Origin: Roseiconus nitratireducens
GTDB taxonomy: Bacteria > Planctomycetota > Planctomycetia > Pirellulales > Pirellulaceae
Length of the DNA: 64,000 nucleotides
Direction: 5' to 3'
NCBI RefSeq assembly: GCF_008629675.1
Contig: NZ_VWOX01000019.1
Location: 62,001-126,000 of the forward strand
Position 1 is the first letter of the stretch; each line of letters starts with the position of its first letter. Positions 54,360-62,644 of this stretch are shown one piece after another. A model generated the notes under the pieces. The model worked only from the letters and a program-made list of their open reading frames with translations. It searched no databases and had not been told where the DNA came from. A program made the position numbers and the translations under genes.

Positions 54360-55448
54360 ATGGGAATCGCGACTGGTACCAACCTCGCCCTCGCTGTCGC
54401 GCTGGCTTTGCTTCCACCGACCTTCGTTTTCGCGGAGGACGTGAAACCACTGCCCGGTTCAGAAGGAAAGCGGGCGGACATGAGCAAGCCGGTGCAGGTC
54501 TACATCCTGTTGGGGCAGTCGAACATGCTGGGCTTCGGCAAGATCAGCCCAACAAAAGGCAAAGCGGAGGGCTCGCTGACCCACGCGGTGAAGGAGAAGA
54601 AGTTGTACGGTTACCTCGTCGATGCCGAAGGTCACTGGACCGAGCGCAAAGATGTCCGCAATGTGCGGGTCATGGGAAGTGGCCTCGGCGCCATGAAGGT
54701 CTTTCACAACGAATGGATGACCATCAACGGTGGCAACATCGGCCCGGAGATCGGCATTGGGCATCATGTGGGCAATTTCAATGAAGCACCGACGATGATT
54801 CTCAAGAGCTGCATCGGCAATCGCGCCCTGGGCTGGGACTTGCTACCACCGGGCAGCGAGAGCTTTGAGTTCACAGATGCCAAGGGCGTCACTTGGATTC
54901 ATCCGGGATACAAGGGGACGCCCGAGCGGTGGGAGAAGGGAACGGAGCCGAAGAAGATCAACTGGTACGCCGGCATGCAGTACGACGGCGATATTGCGAG
55001 AGCGAAAATGGTGTTGGCTGATCTCGACAAGTATTACCCGGGTGCGACGGAATACGAGGTCGCCGGCTTCTTTTGGTGGCAGGGCGACCGGGACAGCCGC
55101 AGTGCCGCGCTCTCCGGCAGATACGAAAAGAACCTTGTTCATCTCATCAAGCAGCTTCGCAAGGACTTCAATGCGCCCAACGCGAAGTTCGTTTGTGCCA
55201 CGCTCGGCCAGACCAAAAAGGGCTCAACTGACATCGGCGGAACGATTCTTGATGCCATGCTCGCGGTTGATGGCAAATCCGGCAAGTACCCGGAGTTCAA
55301 GGGCAACGTTGCCACGGTCTACAGCCACCCGCTATCGCAAGGGGGCAGCTCCGCTGGCCACTACGGCGGAAATGCAGAGACTTATATGAACGTTGGCGAA
55401 GCCATGGGCGAAGCGATGGTCAATCTCTTGCAAGCGGGCGGCAGCTGA
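54360..55448 (+). CDS. exported SASA-type carbohydrate esterase (sialate O-acetylesterase domain)
   Basis: A 362-residue protein with signal peptide (LALAVALALLPPTFVFAED). The SGNH/SASA fold shows the nucleophile Ser in VYILLGQSNMLGFG, the block GGNIGPEIGIGHHVG, GFFWWQGDRDSRS and a late His in TVYSHPLSQGGSSAGHYGG. It probably removes acetyl groups from carbohydrate esters outside the cytoplasm; the natural substrate is not evident. A 250-base gap without recognised features precedes it. Close to the DUF2961 gene, consistent with glycan use. Confidence 0.9.
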   Translation: MGIATGTNLALAVALALLPPTFVFAEDVKPLPGSEGKRADMSKPVQVYILLGQSNMLGFGKISPTKGKAEGSLTHAVKEKKLYGYLVDAEGHWTERKDVRNVRVMGSGLGAMKVFHNEWMTINGGNIGPEIGIGHHVGNFNEAPTMILKSCIGNRALGWDLLPPGSESFEFTDAKGVTWIHPGYKGTPERWEKGTEPKKINWYAGMQYDGDIARAKMVLADLDKYYPGATEYEVAGFFWWQGDRDSRSAALSGRYEKNLVHLIKQLRKDFNAPNAKFVCATLGQTKKGSTDIGGTILDAMLAVDGKSGKYPEFKGNVATVYSHPLSQGGSSAGHYGGNAETYMNVGEAMGEAMVNLLQAGGS

Positions 55449-55488
55449 GAAACGGCAGCACGGCTTCGCTGCGGCAAGGGCCCTGAAA

Positions 55489-55869
55489 CTATTGTCGCTT
55501 TGCGGCTTGGATGGCGTTGTATTCCGAATCGGCTTCAATTGTTCCAGCGTCATCCCAACCGGCTTGTTCTTTGTCGCAGGCTAACCACTCGTTCGCATGC
55601 ATGCCAACAAAGACGCTGTACACAAACCATACAAACAAAAACAAAGGATGCGTGACGTTCGGCATGTCCAAGAGTGCTTCTGCCGCACCAAAAACAAGAA
55701 GTGCGAAGGGACCGATCAATGCACTCCAGAAAGCAGGAAACCCGAGTCGCGGGACCTTTGTCAGAGCCATCCAAAAATAAGTGAAGAAAAATGCAGGCCA
55801 ATTGAAGCCGATCTTTACCGCCTGGTACAAACCGGAATTTGGCGATCTGAAAACTTTGTACGGTCTCAT
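55489..55869 (-). CDS. DUF2628 domain membrane protein
   Basis: A 126-residue protein. The N-terminal block YKVFRSPNSGLYQAVKIGF followed by NWPAFFFTYFWMALTK is the DUF2628 pattern. Two further hydrophobic segments (FWSALIGPFALLVFGAAEAL; PLFLFVWFVYSVFVGMHAN) and an acidic cytoplasmic tail follow. Family function is unknown. It converges with the esterase gene with 40 bases between stops. Confidence 0.85.
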   Translation of the reverse strand: MRPYKVFRSPNSGLYQAVKIGFNWPAFFFTYFWMALTKVPRLGFPAFWSALIGPFALLVFGAAEALLDMPNVTHPLFLFVWFVYSVFVGMHANEWLACDKEQAGWDDAGTIEADSEYNAIQAAKRQ

Positions 55870-56077
55870 GGCCTCCCTCGCGCTGCGGATTTGTAGTCAT
55901 CGGGTTGAAACATTCGTTGGAAGCCCGATGGCCGATAGATTGCTCGTAGAATCCGTGAACGAACGCCCCGGATCAGAGGGGACCGGGAGTTGAGCATCCG
56001 TTCCGCTCCGGTTGAAGATGCTTTGTGTTGCTCCGAAGAAGTGGGGGCATTCGCATTTTAAGAGGTTGGCGGAACCG

Positions 56078-56473
56078 TCACCGATCTGACTCCAACCTTG
56101 CGACGCGCTCTTTTGCTTCGGTCACTCCCACTCCGGTAATGTCCCGATACAGCATGACTGCGGGAATCTTTTCTCCTGCGATGAGGAGTCGCTTGACTTC
56201 ATCGAGGCTGTTTTCGTCCCATGGATAGTCGTTTGGACGGCGGAGCAAGACGGTTACCTTGGGAACCACAAACAGAAATCCAGCGGATCCACCCGCCATG
56301 CTTACGACTTCCCAACCGTATTGTTGTAGGCCGTTAATCTGCCGTTCGAGAGCATTGCGACCAAAACGGTCTTTCATCCACTGTTTCGCCCAAGGAAAGA
56401 GTGTGGTTCCCGTCGGGCTCATATGGAGAACCTTGTACTGATAAGGTGGTGCCTCGCCAGTCATTCTTTTCAT
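56078..56473 (-). CDS. DUF4177-like domain fused to ribosomal protein L7/L12 C-terminal-like helices
   Basis: A 131-residue protein. Residues 10-75 resemble a DUF4177-type module: YQYKVLHM, LERQINGLQQYGWEVVSMAG, FLFVVPKVTVLLRRP. Residues about 88-131 (LDEVKRLLIAGEKIPAVMLY, DITGVGVTEAKERVARLE) match the helix-turn-helix-like pattern of the bL12 C-terminal domain, which reads EVKxxxxxGxKxxAIKxxRE-TGxGLxEAK in related proteins. The bL12-like part lies outside any ribosomal operon. Function unknown; it may bind an elongation-factor-like partner. No signal peptide. Confidence 0.75.
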   Translation of the reverse strand: MKRMTGEAPPYQYKVLHMSPTGTTLFPWAKQWMKDRFGRNALERQINGLQQYGWEVVSMAGGSAGFLFVVPKVTVLLRRPNDYPWDENSLDEVKRLLIAGEKIPAVMLYRDITGVGVTEAKERVARLESDR

Positions 56474-56633
56474 CTCCTGCCTTCAGTGAGGGCCTGAATC
56501 AATCGGGAATGTGATCGCCGCAACACGTTCGCGGTCGCTCGGTCCGAAAACGTGACGACGGACGGGTGTGACAGCGGAACTGTGGTCGTGGCCATCTGAT
56601 TGTCCAACGCTGTTTTGCTGTTCGTCTGAACGG

Positions 56634-57017
56634 TCAAGACGTCGCGTCACGATCCACCCTCCTGTTCTCAACCAAACCCAGTGGCGCGAGTAGGATCGTC
56701 ACCGGCAAACCAAAGCCGGCACCGTACAGGCCGCCTTTCACGATCCATTCCGCACTCCCGGGCGGCAATATCTCCGCGGTGGCTCCGGCAAAGTAGCTGG
56801 CGACCATCGCTCCAATTCCGCTGGCAACGATCGAGGCAGGCCAATGGAACCTGAACCTTGCTAGGATTGCGAAACAGACGGCCGTGACCAGCCCGATTCC
56901 GATGAGAGTCAACCCGGCCACGGGTGGCCACCACAGACCACCAGTGAGCATCGCACAGGTAAGCCCGACCAACGCGGAAATCGCGGAACCTAAGCAGTAT
57001 TTCAAAATCGACTTCAT
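56634..57017 (-). CDS. hypothetical Gly/Ala-rich membrane protein
   Basis: A 127-residue protein (ATG at 57017) with four hydrophobic segments: LGSAISALVGLTCAMLTGG, VAGLTLIGIGLVTAVCFAIL, ASIVASGIGAMVASYFAG and GGLYGAGFGLPVTILLAPLG. The tail is basic. No catalytic residues or family are recognised. It and the 56078 gene are on the same strand with 160 bases between them. Confidence 0.65.
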   Translation of the reverse strand: MKSILKYCLGSAISALVGLTCAMLTGGLWWPPVAGLTLIGIGLVTAVCFAILARFRFHWPASIVASGIGAMVASYFAGATAEILPPGSAEWIVKGGLYGAGFGLPVTILLAPLGLVENRRVDRDATS

Positions 57018-57469
57018 GGGTTCCTGAACCTCCGGTAATTGACCGGAGCCTGTTCGCTTCACTTCGATGCGCGCAAAACGAAATCACCTCGAAAATCATG
57101 GTTGGGCGCGCAGCACGATCGTTCCGGCAGCAAAGTCGTGAAGCCTCTTTTGTACTTGCCGACTCCCCATCATCACCGTCGATACGATGGCGAACATCAG
57201 TTGAACTTCGGTTCTCGCGTAGAAGCAACAGGCTTCGAAGTTGAATCTGTCGAGATCGAACGCGATAATCTTTCTGTGCTGCGAGTTCTTGGTTTCGGTG
57301 GGTGGAGCGAATGTGACAGGAAGTCGGACTGCTGACTAGACCGTGGTTCCGAGTCGCAAGTCCAAGTTGAAGGGGGCTCACCCACCAAGCCTGGGACTTG
57401 CATGGATTCTTTCGCCAAAGTTGAGATCCAGAATCAATTTCCATCACTCATTACACTGTGCCCGTTACC
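57018..57469. other. 452-base region without a supported gene
   Basis: Divergent region between the membrane-protein gene and the 57470 gene. It is less GC-rich than its flanks. A plus-strand frame at 57039-57335 and minus frames here have no domain or signal. No dyad or repeat stands out. Confidence 0.35.
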
Positions 57470-57844
57470 ATGTATTCTGTTGGCAGTTCGTATTTGGTTT
57501 GTGATGAGGCGGAGCACAGCAGATATGGCGGAGCTTCCGTGAAGGTGTCTCAAAAACTAGGTGACTACGGAGAACTCGTCATTCGACTGACCGATTTCCG
57601 CTCACATGAAGCACTCGGTGAGGAAGCTGAATTCCTTCACAGTGTTGCAACGAGAGCCTATGAGAGATTCTTTCGGCACTACCTGTTTTGCCGCGATGAC
57701 TGGGACGTTGAGATATTTGATTTCGCGTATCACCCGATAAACGCAGGTGAGCGAACAGTTCACCTTGGGGTCTACAACGCAATGGTCTCCGCCTTCTCAG
57801 CTTTGGACCATACCTTTTCTATCTGGACTCAAAGACGCGGGTAA
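57470..57844 (+). CDS. hypothetical protein, possible EF-G domain IV-like fold
   Basis: A 124-residue protein (ATG 57470; ATG at 57458 also possible). Order: SRYGGASVKVSQKLGDYGEL with alternating strands, helical EAEFLHSVATRAYERFFRHY, then WDVEIFDFAYHPINAGERTV and VYNAMVSAFSAL. The segment with YHPIN followed by a helix resembles the YHPVDS-plus-helix element of elongation factor G domain IV, as in some stand-alone hypothetical proteins. This is weak pattern similarity only. No signal peptide or neighbours of related function. Confidence 0.6.
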   Translation: MYSVGSSYLVCDEAEHSRYGGASVKVSQKLGDYGELVIRLTDFRSHEALGEEAEFLHSVATRAYERFFRHYLFCRDDWDVEIFDFAYHPINAGERTVHLGVYNAMVSAFSALDHTFSIWTQRRG

Positions 57845-57901
57845 CGAAATGGCACGACTGCCGAAGTTTCCCCCGTCATCGCCGCGTTGCGCTTCTGCCG
57901 C

Positions 57902-58543
57902 TCATGGCTTCTCATTGATCGTGCGTGTATAGGCTCGCGCCGACGCCAGCCGTCTGGGCACGAGCTCTTGGGTCTCTGTATCAAACACGGCATAGTGACC
58001 GGCAAACAACGCGTTCACCACGACAAAGTAGCGCCCATCGGTGAGATGAATGCTCGATTCTCCGCTCCAGTTGGAGAGTGTCGTGGGCGAGGCGAGAATC
58101 CATCGATGGTAGTGACCGGCAAAGATCAGCCGATGGGGGACTGCGCCGAAAATGCGGTCCAAACGCTCACCCTCTGTGGGCAGTCCGCCGAAGAACCAGA
58201 GGTCTTCGAGCACTCGGGGATCCAACCAAGGTTCGACATGTGTGAAAAGGCAGTCGCCAAGCTCTAGTCGAGGCTTTAACGATCCCATGTACCGAATGAC
58301 GTCCTGACTGTACGTCTCGCGAGTTTCCTCGCTAACGTCGCAGCAGAGTCCGAAGTCGTGATTGCCCCAGACACCGATCACACCTGCATTGGACAGCAAT
58401 TGGCACGTTTCTTCGATTCGGTCGCCTGTTTCAACGACGTCGCCCACCATCACGATCTGGTTCACCTGTCCGGCCAATTCGTCCAATGCTGCTCGCAAGC
58501 ATTCGACGTGTTCGTGAATGTCAGTGATGATGCCGAGTTTCAT
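57902..58543 (-). CDS. metallophosphoesterase family protein
   Basis: A 213-residue calcineurin-like phosphoesterase. Metal and catalytic motifs: GIITDIHEHVECL (D-x-H), MVGDVVETGD (GD), VIGVWGNHDFG (GNHD), FTHVEPWLDP and LIFAGHYHRW (GHxH). It resembles the Apa/YfcE group of cytoplasmic phosphodiesterases. Start ATG at 58543 is at the first strand. Substrate unknown. A second, different enzyme of this superfamily is at 61810. Confidence 0.92.
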   Translation of the reverse strand: MKLGIITDIHEHVECLRAALDELAGQVNQIVMVGDVVETGDRIEETCQLLSNAGVIGVWGNHDFGLCCDVSEETRETYSQDVIRYMGSLKPRLELGDCLFTHVEPWLDPRVLEDLWFFGGLPTEGERLDRIFGAVPHRLIFAGHYHRWILASPTTLSNWSGESSIHLTDGRYFVVVNALFAGHYAVFDTETQELVPRRLASARAYTRTINEKP

Positions 58544-59105
58544 CGCAAAGGGTACTCATCGCACGCGTTCGTGGATCCAACAAGCAAGGACGCAACTCCC
58601 AGCGTCGCCAAAGGCAGGTCCGGGGGAAAGTGTGAACCACGAAGGACACGAAGAGCACGAAGACGGGACAGTCAGAGTTCTTCGTGTCCTTCGTGGTTAC
58701 AAAATCCCCGCTACGACCAAGCGAACTGTGGAACGGTCGCGAAAACCGAGTCGCGGCGATTGATTTTCCATTGTCAAACGCGATGTCTCCGCGAGTCCGG
58801 TTCATCGCATGGTTCGGCCAGCCTTTATCGCTACGGAGCGTCGGTACTTGTTTGAAAAGCCGAAGAGCAATTATCCTTTCGCAGTCGATACAATGCCGCG
58901 ATACCAAACGGGATACCCAGAAAGTAGAACGGGGAAACCATTGGCACGCAAGCAAGACGTGCCGACCAAACATCAGTTGGCGACGTCTCACAACGACACA
59001 TCATGAATGCCCCCTTCGTATGTCGCTCGAAATGCGCAGCTCATCATGACGGTGGATCCGAATGTGTGGCAGCCACCTACGGGTGTGTCCACCTTCGCGT
59101 CGTGC
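58544..59105. other. gene-poor region with an inverted repeat
   Basis: This 562-base gap contains the CACGAAGGACACGAA element (58629-58698) and otherwise low-information sequence. A plus-strand frame at 58684-59049 has no family features. Confidence 0.4.
58629..58698. repeat. CACGAAGGACACGAA repeat forming an 18-bp inverted pair
   Basis: AACCACGAAGGACACGAA (58635-58652) is exactly complementary to 58681-58698, separated by 28 bases. The left arm and loop (to GGGACAGTCAGAGT) recur at 59694-59746. Sequences like this commonly flank GxxExxY-type genes in planctomycetes and other groups; the second copy here does abut such a remnant. Confidence 0.7.
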
Positions 59106-59498
59106 TTAGACCATTCGCCAACGTTGGGAGAATATCCAGGCCAAAAACATAACGATCAAGCCGGTGGCAAGGGCCAAAAGAATCCCCAGCGACCCCAACC
59201 ATCGCCGTTTCTTCAGGAAGGCCATTGACGCAAAGCACAGTCCAACCGCGCTTGGCGGCAATCCGGCAGCCAGGATGACATAGGAAAGCGTCTGGTCGAC
59301 TGGCCCAGTATTCTTTGGTCGGTCACCGAAAAGTGCGATCAGCAAAAATGCAATCGGGACAGTAATCCAAGCGACCACTGGCAGTACCATCCCAAGCTTT
59401 GCTTCAGACAGCCACCGCTCGCTGCTCCTGGCTGCAAGTTCTGTGCGCTCATTCTTGCTAAGAAACTGTTCGTCCCGAGACGGATTAACATCATTCAT
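59106..59498 (-). CDS. hypothetical membrane protein
   Basis: A 130-residue protein: a charged N-terminal tail (NPSRDEQFLSKNERTEL), then four hydrophobic segments (LGMVLPVVAWITVPIAFLLI; YVILAAGLPPSAVGLCFASM; LGSLGILLALATGLIVMFL and end). The Lys/Arg-rich KKRRW loop suggests a cytoplasmic side. No family is recognised. It lies in a repeat-rich, gene-poor region. Confidence 0.65.
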   Translation of the reverse strand: MNDVNPSRDEQFLSKNERTELAARSSERWLSEAKLGMVLPVVAWITVPIAFLLIALFGDRPKNTGPVDQTLSYVILAAGLPPSAVGLCFASMAFLKKRRWLGSLGILLALATGLIVMFLAWIFSQRWRMV

Positions 59499-59693
59499 GC
59501 GTTTCTTGCACCGGCGTGTCGAGGCAGATCAATATCAGCCCTAAATTGAGAACGCGTGCCAGGAACGAGAGTTAGAACGCCAGCCGTCACCGAGGACGCG
59601 CGCAAGATTCAGACCAAACCGACTGACCTGACTTGCGGCCTTCGTGTGCAGGGCATGGCTCCACATCTTACACCGCACAGGCGGGTCGGGGTT

Positions 59694-59746
59694 GAAAGTG
59701 TGAACCTCGAAGGACACGAAGAGCACGAAGGCGGGACAGTCAGAGT
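59694..59746. repeat. CACGAAGGACACGAA-type repeat, second copy
   Basis: Nearly identical to 58629-58678: GTGTGAACC.CGAAGGACACG, AAGAGCACGAAG, GGGACAGTCAGAGT. The right inverted arm of the first copy is missing here; instead the repeat runs into the C-terminus of a GxxExxY remnant whose stop codon lies inside it. Confidence 0.7.
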
Positions 59747-59831
59747 ATGAATCGCTTGATTCCCTCTTTGAGTTTTGTCACGTTGAAGTTGATCAGCAAT
59801 CCTGTTTTCACGCCTGCGACCAAAGCCGCAA
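59740..59831 (-). pseudogene. remnant of a GxxExxY protein gene (C-terminal end)
   Basis: Minus-strand translation ends GVKTGLLINFNVTKLKEGIK, RFIL, stop, which matches the conserved C-terminus of GxxExxY (23S rRNA intervening-sequence-like, PDDEXK-type) proteins. Upstream only about ten more residues are compatible before the frame runs into the structured repeat at 59841; the GxxExxY motif and the rest are absent. It is therefore a truncated gene fragment. Confidence 0.75.
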
Positions 59832-59840
59832 GAATCGTCC

Positions 59841-60094
59841 GGGCTGAAGGCCCAGCCGTTTACCTAGCCCAGTCCAACGGACTGGGTCTCAGAATCCAGT
59901 GAAAACATGAGGGCCAACGGCCCGGCCATTTGCTACTCAGTCCCAACCGGATCGATTGCCCCGGTGCCGTGAGAACCAACTCTCGATGAACGCGGAAGCA
60001 CACTGACAAACAAAAGGCCGGGCCGTTGGCCCTAACATTTGATTTCTTCCCAGCCCGTTGGGCTGGGCTGGGCAAATGACCGGGGCTTCGCCCC
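59841..60094. repeat. head-to-head pair of structured repeats
   Basis: Copy A (plus): GGGCT-gaa-GGCCC at 59841-59853, CCCAGTCC-aac-GGACTGGG at 59868-59886, then GGGCCAACGGCCCGGCCATT from 59911. Copy B (minus): GGGGC-gaa-GCCCC at 60094-60082, CCCAGCCC-aac-GGGCTGGG at 60067-60049, then GGGCCAACGGCCCGGCC ending near 60016. The single copy at 37147 has the same order. Stem bases change in pairs between copies, pointing to selection on structure. Confidence 0.75.
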
Positions 60095-60450
60095 TACCGC
60101 CGGTACGACGTGCGATGACTTCGTTCATCACGTCGGGGTGGTCGCCCTTGAACAAACTGATAGCTGCGTTCGTTCGCCGCCGAAGTTGTACCAGCCGAAG
60201 CGGCTTAGCAGTCTTTCTTCGCCGCGTCGGTGTCTCAAACGCCCGGACACCGAAGCGAATTCGCCCGTTTTCTTCGCCGACGAAGTCGACGCAGCTTCAG
60301 CAATTGAAACGAAGCGAAACTGCACGAGGTGGTGGAGAATGGCGATCAGAAGGGGTAGGCGTTATATGATTCTAAAGGTGGCTTGCCGGACCGAGGGACC
60401 GCATCGGTACCGTCAAGAGCTGCCCATTTCCCGTGCCTTTGACCTTGCTG

Positions 60451-60819
60451 CTATGAACCGCGTTTGACCGTGATCACAGCGTCGATCGGCCAAATCTGGT
60501 GCCAAGCAAAGTATTCATACGAATACCCAAAGTAAGAGAGTTGCGACCAAATAAAACTGTTGCCTCCTGAAATAAGTGCAGTGAACAGATCGTGGCAATA
60601 AGCTGCCTCCCCCAAGTTGGATGTGGTGTAAACGGTCTCCCAATGAGTGTCTGCACTCAAGACATGGTACATCTCCACACGGACACAATAGGTGTAACTT
60701 GAAGTGTAATTTGCGATTGAAGGCGACGTATTCGTGATCCTCTCAGCATTTGCCTGAGGAGCAAAGCCAAGAGTCGCGATTGACACGAGTACCAAAACGG
60801 ACAATTTGGGGTTGAACAT
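60451..60819 (-). CDS. small secreted protein of unknown function
   Basis: A 122-residue protein (ATG 60819, GGAG upstream) with a clear signal peptide (LSVLVLVSIATLGFAPQANA). The mature part is rich in Ser, Thr and Tyr with two Cys (YTYCVRVEMYHVL; AAYCHDLFTAL) that could form a disulfide, and ends in a Tyr/Trp-rich stretch (YFGYSYEYFAWHQIW). No family recognised. The very long frame to 61176 is mostly Arg-rich upstream noise. Confidence 0.65.
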   Translation of the reverse strand: MFNPKLSVLVLVSIATLGFAPQANAERITNTSPSIANYTSSYTYCVRVEMYHVLSADTHWETVYTTSNLGEAAYCHDLFTALISGGNSFIWSQLSYFGYSYEYFAWHQIWPIDAVITVKRGS

Positions 60820-61264
60820 GATTCCGCTCCATTGGGCGTGTTTTGGTGGATTTTGAATGGCCGTCATTGGCCAACAAAATACCCAGCGATAGCCCGCGAG
60901 ATCTGTTGCCGGATTTTCCAGAAGACCTCCGTTTTTCAAAGAATATTTCGGTAATCGTGGGTGTCTCGACCGACGCGATTTGCCAGTTTTCCTACGACGC
61001 GCAAGTTGGACCGACCTACAGGAGTTGCGCCTGGCACCAATTGCGGTAGGTGCTCGGCACCGAAGTCGCGAAGCAAGAGAAGAGCAATGATCAAGACACT
61101 GGCCGTCCGTAGCCGTTTGAGTCAATTGCACGGAAAGAAAGGGGCGCGCGTGCGATGGGGTCGGCGTGGCGGTCAATGAGGGATGAACCTCGCTACGAAT
61201 TCAGGCTCCTTATCGCCACGTGTGGAGCAGTTCCCCACTGTTGCCCTGATCGGCCCGAAAGACC
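60820..61264. other. region between a small secreted protein gene and ssrA
   Basis: About 445 bases with no supported gene. Several overlapping open frames have Arg/Lys-rich translations. It should contain the promoter of the minus-strand secreted-protein gene, but no clear hexamers are seen. Confidence 0.35.
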
Positions 61265-61297
61265 AAAAAAAAGCCACTTGCTTCGATAGCAAGTGGC
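61265..61297 (-). terminator. Rho-independent terminator of ssrA
   Basis: On the minus strand GCCACTTGC-tatcgaa-GCAAGTGGC (61297-61273) is followed directly by eight Ts (61272-61265). The stem is a perfect 9 bp. It begins 10 bases after the tmRNA 3' end, as expected for its terminator. Confidence 0.92.
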
Positions 61298-61306
61298 CTT
61301 TTGAGA

Positions 61307-61675
<369 letters not shown>

Positions 61676-61721
61676 GATTCCTTGGTCGCCAACCACGAAT
61701 GGTCGGCTGTAGCGTTGGCTA

Positions 61722-61749
61722 ATTGTATCCGAGCCGAGTCGGCAGGCAA
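61722..61749 (-). promoter_or_regulatory. candidate sigma-70-type promoter of ssrA
   Basis: On the minus strand TTGCCT (61749-61744) and TACAAT (61727-61722) are separated by 16 bases. The predicted start is about 40 bases upstream of the mature tmRNA 5' end, leaving a leader for RNase P processing. Hexamer quality is fair, and the position is the main support. Confidence 0.45.
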
Positions 61750-61809
61750 GCCAGTCCGGACCAACCGGAGTTTTCTTTGCTGCAGCCCATCGAAAATCTT
61801 TTTCGTGGA

Positions 61810-62412
61810 TTAGCCGATTTCCAGCACTCGTCCGCTCGGGCCGGCGTTGAGAATCGTCGTCGGCCCCAGCTGGACCTGCTTGCCCCAGTCGCTGTGAATA
61901 TGGCCGCACACCACCAGTTTGGGCTGTTTCGCCAACACGCAGTCACGAATCGCCTGGCTGCCGCGGACCTGACCTCCGGTGTCCAAATCAACGGTGTCCA
62001 GCGGCGGCGAATGGACCACCAGCACCCCGCCTTCGGGACACCCCGCTAACAATTCGGTTGCCTGGGCTTCGTCAAAATCGAACGACCAGGCCCCGAAGGG
62101 TGTGACCGGGATGCCGCCCCCGACGCCCCAAAAAGGCACGCCGTCAACGTCACAGCCCTGGCCGTGCAAAACCGTCGCAGATTTCCAACCGGCGGCGGCT
62201 TCGCGAAGTTCCGCGGTGGTTTCGCCATTACCGGGGACCAAAACCGTCGGCTTCTCGATCGCCGACAGAATGTCCAACGTGTCGGAAAGTCCCTGGTGAC
62301 GGTTGGCAAAATCACCCGCGCCGATGACCGCGTCGACGCCTTCGGCGGCAGCGACCAACTGCTCAGCTGCCTCACGGTCACGGTGCAAATCACTGAAACA
62401 AAGGATCTTCAT
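61810..62412 (-). CDS. metallophosphoesterase family protein
   Basis: A 200-residue calcineurin-like phosphoesterase: ILCFSDLHRDREAAEQLV (DxH), VIGAGDFANRH (GD), VLVPGNGETTAEL, VVHSPPLDT and LVVCGHIHSDWG (GHxH). The usual GNHD motif reads GNGE here, a change at the catalytic His position, which may reduce or change activity. Starts ATG at 62412. Substrate unknown. Ends 135 bases from the ssrA 5' end, same strand. Confidence 0.92.
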   Translation of the reverse strand: MKILCFSDLHRDREAAEQLVAAAEGVDAVIGAGDFANRHQGLSDTLDILSAIEKPTVLVPGNGETTAELREAAAGWKSATVLHGQGCDVDGVPFWGVGGGIPVTPFGAWSFDFDEAQATELLAGCPEGGVLVVHSPPLDTVDLDTGGQVRGSQAIRDCVLAKQPKLVVCGHIHSDWGKQVQLGPTTILNAGPSGRVLEIG

Positions 62413-62644
62413 GTTGAATGCCGCGTCGAAGGAGTTGGGGAAAGATTCGGTGTCGATGAAAAACGTGCTCGCCTGACAACGGCTCCATCTCTCTCGGGAT
62501 TGGCGATCTCAATTCTGCCCGAAGGGTCGCTATCGTTGGTGTTCGCAAAACGCGTTGGAGTTCATCCAGAATCCGCTTCGGCAGGGATCAAACGGTCGAA
62601 GCAATCGAATGCGTAAAAGCAGCTGCCAAAACACCGACCTGCGA

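Larger units (their letters stand above)
59499..60450. other. repeat-rich intergenic region with a gene remnant
   Basis: In order: a repeat copy at 59694-59746, the decayed GxxExxY C-terminus at 59740-59831 (minus), and two head-to-head copies of a structured repeat at 59841-60094. The rest (60095-60450) shows no gene or motif that I can support. Confidence 0.5.

Noticed and set aside
59841..60094. insertion sequence with terminal inverted repeats
   Set aside because: The inverted pair encloses only about 70 bases with no transposase; the parts match a dispersed structured repeat instead.
60039..60467. 142-residue plus-strand open frame
   Set aside because: Begins inside the structured repeat and has no domain or credible ribosome site.
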